Positions 14,775-23,386 of a stretch of 64,000 bases of DNA are shown in pieces. The stretch is from Streptomyces sp. GQFP (lineage in GTDB: Bacteria; Actinomycetota; Actinomycetes; Streptomycetales; Streptomycetaceae), in NCBI RefSeq assembly GCF_021545335.1, contig NZ_CP089312.1, positions 2,852,001 to 2,916,000 of the forward strand, in the 5' to 3' direction. Below the pieces are notes generated by a model, which made no database searches, was not told where the DNA came from, and worked only from the letters and a program-made list of their open reading frames with translations. A program made the position numbers and the translations under genes. Each line of letters starts with the position of its first letter. Position 1 is the stretch's first letter.

Positions 14775-15713
14775 GGCGTGTTTCAGAAGTGGATCTTGAT
14801 GTGTCAAGATCCACTTCATGGGGAGGCACGATCTGACGCATGCGCAGTGGGCGAAGCTAGAGCCCCTGCTTCCCGCTGGGAAGAAGTCCGGACGGCCACC
14901 GGTGCACACCAAGCGACAGCTGATAGACGGCATACGCTGGCGCACCCGCGCTGGTGCTCCGTGGCGGGACGTGCCCGAGCGGTACGGCCCATGGGAGACG
15001 GTGTACGGACTGTTTCGGCGTTGGCAGCGGGACGGCACCTGGCACCGCATCTTCGAGCAGCTGCAGGCCCGGGCCGAGGCCGAGGGGCTGATCACCTGGG
15101 ACGTCTCGGTGGACTCGACCATCGCCCGCGCCCACCAGCATGCGGCGGGTGCCCGCAAAAAGGGGATCTGCAAGTCGAGCCGCCAGGTGGTGTGTTCACC
15201 GAGCCTGACGACCACGGGCTCGGACGCTCCCGGGGCGGGCTGACGACCAAGCTCCACCTGGCGGTCGAGCAGGCCCAGAAGCCGATGTCGCTGGTGATCA
15301 CGGCCGGGCAGCGCGGTGACTCCCCACAGTTCCAGGTGGTCCTGGGCCGTATCAGGGTGCCCCGGCTCGGGCCGGGCCGCCCGCGCACCCGACCGGACAA
15401 GGTTCGTGCCGACAAGGCGTACGGCTCCCGCGCGAACCGCGCCTACCTGCGCAGGCGCGGTATCCGCTGCACGATCCCGGAGAAACGGGACCAGATCGCC
15501 CACCGCAAGAAGCGCGGATCCCACGGCGGCCGGCCACCGAAGTTCGACGCGGCCGACTACAAAGAGCGCCACGCGGTGGAGTGCGGGATCAATCGCCTCA
15601 AGCGCCACCGTGCGGTGGCGACGAGGTACGACAAGCTCGCCGTCCGCTACGAGGCGACCGTGCTGGTCGCAGCCATCAACGAGTGGCTGTGACCAGCACT
15701 TTCGAAACACGCC
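14775..15713 (+). mobile_element. IS5-family insertion sequence, 939 bp, CTAG target duplication
   Basis: The ends are GGCGTGTTTC (14775) and GAAACACGCC (to 15713); inverted matching continues after a short mismatch (AAGT). CTAG occurs on both sides (14771-14774, 15714-15717), which fits a YTAR-type 4-bp duplication. It carries a two-frame transposase. Insertion splits the XRE/TPR regulator and looks recent, because both gene halves are otherwise undamaged. Confidence 0.93.
14818..15692 (+). CDS. IS5-family transposase, two frames joined by -1 shift
   Basis: The first frame (14818-15243) starts [19 protein letters not shown], the DUF4096 domain, and includes the first catalytic aspartate in [13 protein letters not shown]. 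The second frame carries [11 protein letters not shown], the second aspartate in [13 protein letters not shown] and the glutamate in [19 protein letters not shown]. The downstream frame is -1 relative to the first, and the run AAAAAGGGG at 15157-15165 in GARKKG is a fitting slip site. Two-frame transposases of this kind are normal for IS5/IS427-like elements. All three catalytic acids are present, so the copy looks functional. Confidence 0.9.
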
Positions 15714-15717
15714 CTAG

Positions 15718-16061
15718 CCGCCGAAGCCGCCCACTGCTTCCGTGACGTCAACAGCGCCCGCCAATCCGTCACGCACGCGTCGAACGCCATGAGCGGCCAC
15801 CATGTCCGGAGTGATTTCTTCGCAACGATGGTTCTCGCCGACGCTCACCTACGCGCGGGTGACCTGGAAGAAGCCTGCCTCGTGGCGCTTGACGCGCTGG
15901 ATCTCGGCGAACAGCTCAAGTCGGCGCGTTGCGTTAGCTACCTCGCGGAGTTCCGCCAACACCTCTCACGTGCCGGAGACAGCGGCGTCGTACGGGATTT
16001 CCAGGATCAAGCCAGCGAACACCGATTGTGGGTCGCTGCCAGCTCACGCGACATACGCTGA
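15718..16061 (+). pseudogene. XRE/TPR regulator, 3' part after IS5
   Basis: Continuation of the gene begun at 13742. From 15718 the frame reads AAEAAHCFRDVNSARQSV and then FFATMVLADAHLRAGDLEEACLVALDALDLGEQL, a TPR-type helical pair, and it ends ASSRDIR before a stop at 16061. The internal ATG at 15789 is probably not a start; the piece has no ribosome binding site and depends on the 5' part. The end faces the kinase gene on the other strand with only 7 bases between their stops. Confidence 0.87.
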
Positions 16062-16068
16062 CGCAGCG

Positions 16069-17007
16069 TCAGAATGGTGCCCAGTCCTTGCGACCGATAC
16101 CGGTACGCAACGACCGCACACGCCGCTTGAACTCCGTCGCGGATTTCTCACTCGTGCCGACCTGGTGCCCGAGCCAGACGACCATCATCAACTCGCGCAG
16201 ATCAGCCAGCACTTCGTAACCCGGCCAGTTCAGCAGGTCGAAGCCGTACTGGTGGACGAACTCCTCGTACTGCGCCCGCGGGTGCCAGCCGTACCGCTCG
16301 TAGAACATGGCAGTCAGGATCAGGTCCCACTCACGCGGGGCCAGCGCGAAGCCGTCGAGGTCGATCAGAACGGCGTGACCGTCCCGGTGACGGAGCACGT
16401 TGCCTATGTTCGCGTCCCCGTGGATCATGCCGAAGGGAAGCACGAAGTCGAGCCGGTCATAGTCCTTGTTGAGCTTCCCGGCTCGTTCCTCCAGGAACGT
16501 GCGGTCTTCCTCCGTGACGCCGTCCATCTGCCCCAGCGATGCCCAGAGCTTCGCGAAGGGATCGAAGTACGGAAGCCTCAGGGACTCAGGCTCTTCGAGC
16601 CAGTGCAGCCGACGGAGCAGGTCGGCCAGCTCCCCCACCGTCGCGTACTCCTCGTGCTCCTGCACGCTCTCCCAGAACGTCACGACCCTGCCGCCGATCA
16701 CCAGCGGTTGCGTGACTCCGGCCGGCACTCGCGTGGCCGGGAGGTCTTCCGCCTCCAGCCAGCGCGCGACCCGCACGGCCCGTTCCATCTCCTCCAGGGC
16801 ATCAGGGTCACGAGCAACGCGGACGATGACCGGCGACGCCGATAAGCGGTACACGGCGTTGGAGCCGAGCCTCAGCAACTCGGCGCCGTCCGGGTCCAGT
16901 CCGGCCGTCCTGCATGCGTCGCGCAGGACAGCCCCAAGGCTCTCCGCCGTGAACTCCGTGCCGCCGTCCTGGTCTCCGCCGCTGCCCGAGATCATGTCTT
17001 CGACCAT
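16069..17007 (-). CDS. aminoglycoside-phosphotransferase-like kinase (APH fold)
   Basis: 312 residues from ATG 17007; ATG 16995 is an alternative. The protein-kinase-like APH fold is shown by LRLGSNAVYRLSASPVIVRVA (nucleotide lobe and lysine-equivalent strand), FGMIHGDANIGNVL (Brenner loop, catalytic D and N) and VLIDLDGFALAPREWDL (Mg-binding DxD). The substrate cannot be told from sequence; members phosphorylate antibiotics, sugars or other metabolites. It is the last gene of the element before attR and convergent with the XRE/TPR regulator. Such XRE/APH pairs recur in Streptomyces accessory DNA (recollection). It could confer drug resistance, but this is not demonstrated by sequence. Confidence 0.8.
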   Translation of the reverse strand: MVEDMISGSGGDQDGGTEFTAESLGAVLRDACRTAGLDPDGAELLRLGSNAVYRLSASPVIVRVARDPDALEEMERAVRVARWLEAEDLPATRVPAGVTQPLVIGGRVVTFWESVQEHEEYATVGELADLLRRLHWLEEPESLRLPYFDPFAKLWASLGQMDGVTEEDRTFLEERAGKLNKDYDRLDFVLPFGMIHGDANIGNVLRHRDGHAVLIDLDGFALAPREWDLILTAMFYERYGWHPRAQYEEFVHQYGFDLLNWPGYEVLADLRELMMVVWLGHQVGTSEKSATEFKRRVRSLRTGIGRKDWAPF

Positions 17008-17133
17008 ACGGCGCCGTCCCTCCGCTCGACAGGCCGCCCACGTAATAGGGACGTAATGACCTTGCTCAGCCGGGGCTGCTCCTGCCACTCCCCCACAGGT
17101 CAGAGCATCAAAAGAGTCACGGCCTCACCTGGG

Positions 17134-17175
17134 CTCCGGAGCCGTGTGCGCAGGTTCGAATCCTGCCGGGGGCAC
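17134..17175 (+). repeat. attR: attR: duplicate of the tRNA-Arg 3' half
   Basis: Exact 42-bp copy of 306-347. Here it has no 5' tRNA half, so it is not a gene. It marks the right end of the integrated element, about 16.8 kb long. The sequence after it is the original chromosomal flank of the tRNA gene. Confidence 0.95.
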
Positions 17176-17181
17176 TCCGGG

Positions 17182-17221
17182 AAAAACTCCTGACCTGCAG
17201 AAATACAGGTCGGGAGTTTTT
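17182..17221. terminator. original tRNA-Arg terminator, now beyond attR
   Basis: AAAAACTCCTGACCTG (17182-17197) pairs with CAGGTCGGGAGTTTTT (17206-17221) with one wobble pair. This is a strong rho-independent hairpin with A and T runs on both flanks, 6 bases after attR. Before integration it would have ended tRNA-Arg transcription. Confidence 0.85.
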
Positions 17222-17521
17222 GCGTTCACGTCAAAACGCACACAGTCTTTTAACCGTTGCTCTTTTCGAGCGACGCAACCGAGTCCGCGCTCTCCTTCGG
17301 GTGCGTTTCCGCACCTCAAACGCCATTTACCAAAGGCACGTTGGCCCTACATGCCGCCAAATACCGACCGTGCCGCGTGCCTCGGCCACTGACGCCACTT
17401 CCGCTCGAAAACCCCGTGTGACCTGCCTGAATGTGCCGAAGAGCACACAGAAACACAAACGGTCTGGTGGGTCGTTGCACCTTCAGCTCCGAGGGCTGTC
17501 GATCGTCGTCCGACACAGGCA
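17222..17521. other. no gene seen
   Basis: 300 bases after the attR terminator, somewhat lower in GC. Open frames are short and lack ribosome binding sites. Confidence 0.4.
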
Positions 17522-17825
17522 AATGGCCTGGGCGCGGCGACGTGAACCCGGGGACGAGGTGATCTCGGCGGTGGCGAAATGTCCGACCAGGGCTCCGACC
17601 AGGGCTCCGCGCAGGGCGCGGTGCAGGCCGAAGAGGGACATCAGGTTCACGGTGGCGAGGGCTTCGGGGCCGGTCGCGTCGAGATAGCGGCCGTAGGCGG
17701 TGTCCGGGTCGAGGTCGGTCATGAGATCGGCGAACAGGCGGGCGTGCACGCGGTCCGCGCGGCCTCCGCCGAACTCACGGCGTCGGTCGACGTGCTCGTC
17801 GTAGATGTGCTCGGCGGCCGGTCCG
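17522..17825 (-). pseudogene. iron-containing redox enzyme (haem-oxygenase-like) fragment
   Basis: The central part reads AEHIYDEHVDRRREFGGG, then ARLFADLMTDL, then YGRYLDATGPEALATVNLMSL and LVGHFATAEITSSPGSR. This matches the core of Streptomyces 'iron-containing redox enzyme' proteins of the haem-oxygenase fold. Both ends dissolve: upstream residues are unnatural and the C-terminal metal-ligand part is absent. A 12-bp tandem duplication (GACCAGGGCTCC at 17585-17608) adds ALVG twice. It is a decayed chromosomal gene beside the insertion site. Confidence 0.65.
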
Positions 17826-18127
17826 GCGCCGGTGCGTCGCATCCCGCCCGACGTCCAACACCACGGTCGCAGCCCGCACCTGTCCGGAGGCGGTGACAGC
17901 ACGAACGCACGGCGATCGCCCGCGCCCGAGGACAGGCGACTGACGACGAGTCGAGCCGAGGGACGCGGTCGTGTCGAGTTTCGGCGTGCTCCGGGACGGC
18001 GGCACGATCACGCGCCAGTTCGCCGACGCCGCCTTCGGGTTGGGTGTTCATGCGCACTGTCGGCCCGAGCCTGTGCGACGTGTCGTGGCAGCCATGAATG
18101 AGGTTTGCAGCACGTCAACGGGGCTAC
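17826..18127. other. decayed spacer before the MarR gene
   Basis: About 300 bases with a plus-strand stretch reading VLRDGGTITRQFADAAFG that might be a gene scrap, but no start or complete frame. It carries the promoter of the MarR gene. Confidence 0.35.
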
Positions 18128-18140
18128 GCATGAGTCATGC
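18128..18140. promoter_or_regulatory. palindrome overlapping the MarR start codon
   Basis: GCATGAGTCATGC is a 13-bp perfect palindrome around a central G; its right half includes the ATG at 18137. MarR proteins bind palindromes of about this size at their own promoters, so autoregulation is plausible. Confidence 0.45.
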
Positions 18141-18682
18141 ATGATGAGTTCCGTACGGCGAATCTGCTGGGGGCGGCCTCGCTGGCTCTCAGTGACGTGA
18201 TCGTGTCCGGGGCGACTGGAGCGGCCGGCACCAGTTCGAGCGGGGCTGCCGCGCTGGTGGTGTTGTCCACGGATTCCGGCCTGAGCGTGACCGAGCTGGG
18301 GCGGCGGGTGGGACTGAGCCAGTCTGCGGCGGCCCGCATGGTCGAGGGCCTGGACAAACAGGGACTGGTACGCAGAGAGGCCACCTGGAGAGGGTGGGTC
18401 CGCCTCCAGCTCACCGATCGGGGCGTGCAGGCGGCACACGGCCTCCTCGCCTCCCGGGGCGACGTGCTGCGGCAGGTCCTGCAGCACCTCGACGACCACG
18501 AGCAGGAGCAGCTGGGCCAGTTGATGAGCAAGCTTCTGACGGGCCTCTACGGGCGGCCCGGGGACGCCGAACGCATCTGCCGGCTGTGCGACCGGAATGT
18601 CTGTGTCCGCGACGGTGCGGCCTGCCCGGTGGGCCAGGCGGACCGGGACCACCGAGTGAGCCACGAGCGTGACCATGGGTGA
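18137..18682 (+). CDS. MarR-family regulator with Cys-rich tail
   Basis: 181 residues. The winged helix-turn-helix runs from LVVLSTDSGLSVTELGRRVGL through SQSAAARMVEGLDKQGLVRR to the wing WRGWVRLQLTDRG. A dimerisation helix follows (LQHLDDHEQEQLGQLM). The C-terminal tail RICRLCDRNVCVRDGAACPV has four cysteines in C-x2-C-x4-C-x6-C spacing, which may bind metal or sense thiol stress. The gene overlaps the start of the next gene, a DMT-family transporter, so it probably controls that exporter and itself. ATG 18137 lies inside a palindrome. No ribosome binding site is strong. Confidence 0.88.
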   Translation: MHDEFRTANLLGAASLALSDVIVSGATGAAGTSSSGAAALVVLSTDSGLSVTELGRRVGLSQSAAARMVEGLDKQGLVRREATWRGWVRLQLTDRGVQAAHGLLASRGDVLRQVLQHLDDHEQEQLGQLMSKLLTGLYGRPGDAERICRLCDRNVCVRDGAACPVGQADRDHRVSHERDHG

Positions 18683-19523
18683 ACTGCTCGCTCTGCTGTC
18701 CGCTCTGTGTTTCGGCGTCACGCACTTCGTCAACGGCCTGGTCGCGCGCAGACACAACGGGCTGACCGTGGCACTCCACGCCCAACTGGGCGGCACCGCA
18801 CTGGGGTTGCTCCTGGCCCTGTTCCTCAACGCCGGATCCGCCACGCTCGCGGACTACGGGTGGGGGGCTCTGTCCGGGGTGGGTACAGGAGTGGGTGTGG
18901 CCTTCCTGTACCGGGCGATGTCGCAGGGGGCGATGAGCGTGGTCGTCCCGGTCAGCGATGTCGGGGCCGTGGCTCTTCCGGTCCTGGTCGGGGTGTGTTT
19001 CCTCGGGGAACGCCCGGCGCTTCCCGCGTGGGTGGGGATCGCCGCTGTCCTTCCGGCGCTGTGGCTGGTCTCGCAGAGTTCGCCGGGTCCCGACGACAAG
19101 CAGCACGGGGCGGTGTCGGTGGGGGTGCCCAGTGCCCTGATCGCCGGCGTGGGGTTCGGCGTGCAGTTTTTGGCCATGGCACAGGTGGGCAGGGACAGCG
19201 GCTTGTGGCCGGTGGTGTTGAGCCGGGTGGTCTCCGTCGCGGTCATCGCCGTGGTCCTGGGATCCTACGGCGCCGGCTGGAGGCTGACGGGACGGTCATG
19301 GGCGGCCACGGTGGCGGCCGGTGCCCTGGGCACCCTCGCGATCGTGCTGTACCTGGAGGCCACCAGGCAGCAGCTCATAGCCATCGCCACCGTGCTCTCC
19401 GCCCTCTACCCCGCCATTCCCGTCCTCCTCGCCCTAATGCTCCTGAAGGAGCGCCTGAACCGCCGTCAGACCGCCGGCCTGGTCTGTGCGGCGCTCGCCG
19501 TCGGGCTCATCGCGCTGCGCTGA
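18669..19523 (+). CDS. DMT/EamA-family transporter
   Basis: 284 residues with about ten hydrophobic helices in two EamA repeats: LLALLSALCFGVTHFVNGLVA and VGVPSALIAGVGFGVQFLAMA begin the two halves. The second repeat ends IPVLLALMLLKERLNRRQTAGL, the typical EamA closing motif. These membrane proteins usually export small metabolites or drugs by proton exchange; the substrate is unknown. GTG 18669 overlaps the MarR gene by 14 bp; ATG 18675 is an alternative start. Co-transcription with the MarR regulator suggests inducible export. Confidence 0.9.
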   Translation: MTMGELLALLSALCFGVTHFVNGLVARRHNGLTVALHAQLGGTALGLLLALFLNAGSATLADYGWGALSGVGTGVGVAFLYRAMSQGAMSVVVPVSDVGAVALPVLVGVCFLGERPALPAWVGIAAVLPALWLVSQSSPGPDDKQHGAVSVGVPSALIAGVGFGVQFLAMAQVGRDSGLWPVVLSRVVSVAVIAVVLGSYGAGWRLTGRSWAATVAAGALGTLAIVLYLEATRQQLIAIATVLSALYPAIPVLLALMLLKERLNRRQTAGLVCAALAVGLIALR

Positions 19524-19525
19524 AC

Positions 19526-19556
19526 CCGCCGGCCCTCTTTCACCAGGGGCCGGCGG
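19526..19556. terminator. bidirectional hairpin between convergent genes
   Basis: CCGCCGGCCC (19526-19535) pairs exactly with GGGCCGGCGG (19547-19556), leaving an 11-nt loop. It lies in the 39-bp gap between the transporter and the dehydrogenase remnant. Confidence 0.75.
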
Positions 19557-19562
19557 ATGCGT

Positions 19563-20536
19563 CTACGACCCGAGGTAGGTCATGACGTGCTTGATGCGGG
19601 TGTAGTCCTCCAGGCTGTACGACGAGAGGTCCTTGCCGTAGCCGGAGTGCTTGAACCCGCCGTGCGGCATCTCAGCGGCGACAGGGATGTGACAGTTGAT
19701 CCAGACACAGCCCGCGTCGATCCTCCGGGCCATGGTCATCGCGCGTTGGTGATCCCGCGTCCAGACCGAGGAGGCGAGACCGTAGCGCACACCGTTGGCG
19801 AGGCGGAGGGCTTCTTCGTCGCCGCTCGACGGCTGGACGGTGATGACCGGACCGAAGATCTCCTCCTGGATGGCCCGGTCCTCCTGTCGCAGGCCCGTCA
19901 CCACGGTCGGCTGATGGAAGTAGCCCCGATCCGGCAGGCTCCCGTCCCCTGTGATCACCTGGGCGTGCGCGGGGAGGTCCCGGAGGTGTTTCTGGACCCT
20001 GGAGAGCTGCGCGGCACTGTTCAGTGGGCCGAAGAAGACGGTCGGGTCGTCGGGGGGACCGGTGGTGAGACCTTTGGCTTCCCGTGTGAGCGCTGCCACG
20101 AACTCGTCGTGCACGGACTGGTCCACGATGACGCGGCAGGCCGACGCGCAGTCCTGTCCGGCGTTGAAGAGGGCCGCCTGGGCGATGCCCTGGGCCGCCT
20201 GGTCCAGATCGGCGTCGGCGGCGACCACGACCGGTGCTTTGCCGCCCAGCTCCAGGTGCAGGCGTTTGACATCTGCGGCAGCGGTCCCGGCGACCTCGGT
20301 CCCGGCGCGGACGCTTCCGGTGACCGACACCATGGCCGGCACAGGATGCCGGACGAGTCGGCGCCCTGTCTCCCGGGAGCCGCAGATGACGTTGAACACG
20401 CCGTCGGGCAGGAACTCGGCGGCCAGTTCAGCGAGCATCAACGTCGTCAGAGGTGTGGTGTCGGATGGCTTCAGTACCACTGTGTTGCCCGCCGCCACGG
20501 CGGGAGCGAACTTCCACACGGCCATCATCATATCAG
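19563..20536 (-). pseudogene. aldehyde dehydrogenase, N-terminus lost at IS256
   Basis: About 324 codons, the C-terminal two thirds of a 475-residue NAD(P)-dependent aldehyde dehydrogenase. PDMMMAVWKFAPAVAAGNT opens the kept part. The catalytic glutamate is in LELGGKAPV, the catalytic cysteine in NAGQDCASACRV, and EEIFGPV and GYGKDLSSYSLEDYT follow. The pattern is closest to gamma-aminobutyraldehyde dehydrogenases of putrescine breakdown. The cofactor-binding N-terminal part ends at the IS256 left end (20537) and is not found beyond the right end, so the rest was deleted. Without a start the gene is dead. Confidence 0.88.
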
Positions 20537-21953
20537 GGAGCAATGCTCAAGACCTGTGGATCGGCCTCGGGTTGGCGCGCGAAGGGCGTACCTTCCCGAG
20601 TGATTGATTGAAGGTCACCGAGTAGGCCGACGCTGCGAACGTCGGTCGGGAAGGCACGCCCGTGCTCAGCGTAGTCAACGCCGATGGCACCACCCCGAAT
20701 GGCTCCCTGATTGACGAGATCGTCCGCGAAGGTGCACGGCGCATGCTGGCCGCCGCGCTGGAGGCCGAAGTCGACACCTACATAGCCGAATTGGCGGACG
20801 AGAGAGACGAGTCGGGCCGGCGTCTGGTCGTACGTAACGGCCACCATCAACCCAGGAAGGTCACCACGGCGGCCGGGACGGTGGAGGTCAATGTCCCGCG
20901 CGTGAACGACATGCGCGTCGACGAGCAGTCGGGCGAGCGCAAGCGGTTCTCCTCGGCGATCCTGCCGCCCTGGTGCCGCAAGTCCCCGAAGATCAGCGAG
21001 GTGCTGCCGCTGCTCTACCTCCATGGCCTGTCCACCGGCGACTTCGTGCCCGCGCTCGAACAGTTCCTGGGTTCCTCGGCCGGCCTCTCGCCCGCAACGG
21101 TGACGCGGCTGACCACCCAGTGGCAGACCGACCACACTGCCTTCCAGGACCGTGATCTGTCCGCCACTGACTACGTCTACGCCTGGGCCGACGGCGTGCA
21201 CCTGCGGATCCGCCTGGAGGAGGCGAAGGCCGCCGTTCTGGTGCTGATGGGAGTGCGGGCGGACGGCACGAAGGAGCTGATCGCGATGACGGACGGCTAC
21301 CGCGAGTCGTCCGAGGCATGGGCGGGGCTGCTGCGGGACTGCGCCCGCCGGGGCATGCGGGCCCCGGTCCTGGCCGTCGGCGACGGGGCGCTGGGCTTCT
21401 GGAACGCGTTGAACGAGGTCTTCCCCGACACTCGTCATCAGCGGTGCTGGGTGCACAAGACCGCCAACGTTCTGGACGCGCTGCCGAAGTCGGCCCAGCC
21501 CGCGGCCAAGCGCGCGGTCCAGGAGATCTACAACGCCGAGGACAAGGAGCATGCGGCCAAGGCCGTCCGCGACTTCGAGCGGGCCTACCAGGCGAAATAT
21601 CCCAAGGTCGTCAAGCGGATCACGGACGACGAGGACGAGCTGCTGGCGTTCTTCGACTTTCCCGCGGAGCACTGGATCCATCTGCGGACCACCAACCCGA
21701 TCGAGTCGACCTTCGCCACCGTGCGGCTCCGGACCAAGGTCACCAAGGGCGCCGGCAGCCGCGCCGCGGCCCTGGCCATGGTCTTCAAGCTGATCGAGTC
21801 CGCGCAGGCTCGGTGGCGGGCCGTGAACGCGCCCCACCTCGTCGCCCTCGTCCGGGCCGGAGCCCGCTTCGAACGCGGCCACCTCGTCGAACGACCCGAG
21901 CCTCACGCGGCCTGAACAACCTCAACTGATCCACAGATATTGACAATTACTCC
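20537..21953 (+). mobile_element. IS256-family insertion sequence, about 1.42 kb
   Basis: The termini are inverted over 26 bp with 21 matches: GGAGCAATGCTCAA at 20537 against GGAGTAATTGTCAA at 21953 on the other strand, both leading to CTGTGGATC. The 8 bases outside each end differ (CATATCAG and TTCGCCAA), so there is no target duplication. This fits the loss of neighbouring DNA, including the dehydrogenase N-terminus. Confidence 0.9.
20662..21915 (+). CDS. IS256-family transposase
   Basis: 417 residues, the full length of the mutator-type family. D177 in YAWADGVHLRI, D241 in AVGDGALGFW and E348 in TTNPIESTFATVRLRT make up the DDE triad. The C-x2-H signature of the family is in RCWVHKTANVL. 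The start is GTG or ATG near 20662 with VLSVVNADGT. It appears complete and able to transpose. It is the only gene in the element. Confidence 0.94.
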   Translation: MLSVVNADGTTPNGSLIDEIVREGARRMLAAALEAEVDTYIAELADERDESGRRLVVRNGHHQPRKVTTAAGTVEVNVPRVNDMRVDEQSGERKRFSSAILPPWCRKSPKISEVLPLLYLHGLSTGDFVPALEQFLGSSAGLSPATVTRLTTQWQTDHTAFQDRDLSATDYVYAWADGVHLRIRLEEAKAAVLVLMGVRADGTKELIAMTDGYRESSEAWAGLLRDCARRGMRAPVLAVGDGALGFWNALNEVFPDTRHQRCWVHKTANVLDALPKSAQPAAKRAVQEIYNAEDKEHAAKAVRDFERAYQAKYPKVVKRITDDEDELLAFFDFPAEHWIHLRTTNPIESTFATVRLRTKVTKGAGSRAAALAMVFKLIESAQARWRAVNAPHLVALVRAGARFERGHLVERPEPHAA

Positions 21954-22261
21954 TTCGCCAATCGGGCGATCACACTGCCCAATTCGAACTACATGGTGGA
22001 GTCCATGCACTGAAGCCGAATATCGAACACAGGGCTCTCACGTGTGGAAGCACCGGTCCGGAGAACGGCTCCCAGAACGGGAGCGTCAACCCAGCACCTA
22101 CCCCTCGGAACTCCCTCCGCCGGGCCCTCCTGTCCTCGATCCGGATACGGCGGTTACATCCATCCGCCTCGACGGCGTGCTGCACGAGCTCACACCGTTT
22201 CGGCGTCAAGGAGGACGTCACCGGCCTGATCTTCCATAGCGAGCAGGCCCGACAGCAACAG

Positions 22262-22385
22262 AATCAGGGCGGGACCGGCGCCGCCTCACTGGCCAGGTAC
22301 AACCGACGGCGGCGCTCATCGAGGTGCGGCAGGATCTGATCGAACTTGGCCCACAGAGCACGAGCGGCAACACGGCCTGACAGAC
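22262..22385 (-). pseudogene. ISAzo13-like transposase, N-terminal scrap
   Basis: The reverse strand reads LWAKFDQILPHLDERRRRLYL and then ASEAAP before a stop. This resembles the opening of ISAzo13-family transposases (fragment of about 30 residues). There is no start or catalytic part. It abuts another transposase remnant to the right. Confidence 0.5.
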
Positions 22386-22429
22386 ACGGGGTCATATCTC
22401 AGACTCCCACCAACACCCCTCTGCCGAGC

Positions 22430-22819
22430 ACTTATTGAAATACGGGCCCCGGAAGTGCCGGAGTACTGCCTTTGGACTCCGGCGGATGTAGTGCCCTTCT
22501 TCAGGAACCCGGTGTCGTCGATGATCAGTACACCGTCGGGGCGGCCGAGGTGTTCGGCGACGTAGGTCTGCAGGTCGTCGCGGATGTCGTCGGGGTTCCA
22601 GCGGGCTCGGGAGAGCAGGTGCTGCAGGCCGTCGGGGGTTAAGTGGCCGGCGTGTTCGGCGAGCTGCCAGCTGTTTTTGCGGGCTACCGGGGCGAGCAGT
22701 GCGCGCACGTAGTCCCGCATGCGGCGGCGTGGTTCGACACGGCCGAAGTGGCGCCCGATGGTGGTGAAGAGGTGGTCCAGGTCGCGGTCCCAGGTCTCAG
22801 CTGCCTGTTCGGTGATCAC
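22430..22819 (-). pseudogene. IS701-like (IS4 superfamily) transposase, N-terminal part
   Basis: From GTG 22819 the frame reads LDHLFTTIGRHFGRVEPRRR, then LLAPVARKNSWQLAEHAG, then HLTPDGLQHLLSRARWN and GVLIIDDTGFLKKGTTSAGVQ. This is the N-terminal third of an IS701-type DDE transposase including the first catalytic aspartates (IDDTGF). After QRQYSGTSG the homology stops and the frame runs into unrelated sequence. The remaining two thirds are missing, so it cannot transpose. Together with the scrap at 22262 it shows repeated IS turnover here. Confidence 0.85.
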
Positions 22820-23386
22820 GACCCGAGGCTTCCCAGGCCCGGGGCGGCCTTGCCATCGGGGGCACTCCTTCGAGGGGCGTGCGGACAGAAGCCGTCCGTG
22901 ACGACTTCCCGCCCGCTACACTCCGACCGCTCGACGTTTCCCCAGGTCAAGCCACGAAGTACTGCTGGAGTACTAGCAGGAAGCCCGGTGCGGCAGGAGT
23001 GGCCGTCCCGGACGTCGCGATGCAACTCGTCAATGCCGCCGTTGCCGTCCTGCTGCGGGAAGTACGAGTCTCTATCCCGCTTCTGGCGGGCGTCGGGGCC
23101 CTCTCGCCCACTGCGGGTCCTGGCCGGCAACGTCCGGCCAACGTCAGCCCGAGGAGGGCCGGGACGTGCCCGGTACGGGTGAGCAAGCCTGACGCCTACG
23201 GCACTGCTGGGGACGCTCGACGCGGGTCGGCTTTATTCGGTTGCCGCTTCCCGTGGCCGTGCCTCAGCATGGGCGGACCACCGGGAACTGGCCGGTGCTC
23301 CACGAGAGGAGGCGTGACCGTGATCACGACTGTCCTTGGTCTGCCCGTAGACCGCCTCCCTCGTACCCCATGGAGCACCTCCAGCG
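22820..23386. other. no convincing gene; upstream region of the RIO kinase
   Basis: About 570 bases. No frame has natural composition together with a ribosome binding site. The right part must hold the promoter of the kinase gene. The left part may contain an end of the IS701-like remnant, but no inverted repeat was found by eye. Confidence 0.45.

Noticed and set aside
17125..17319. Open frame across attR with the same PPAGFEPAHTAPE text
   Set aside because: Antisense of the duplicated tRNA end and terminator, not a gene.
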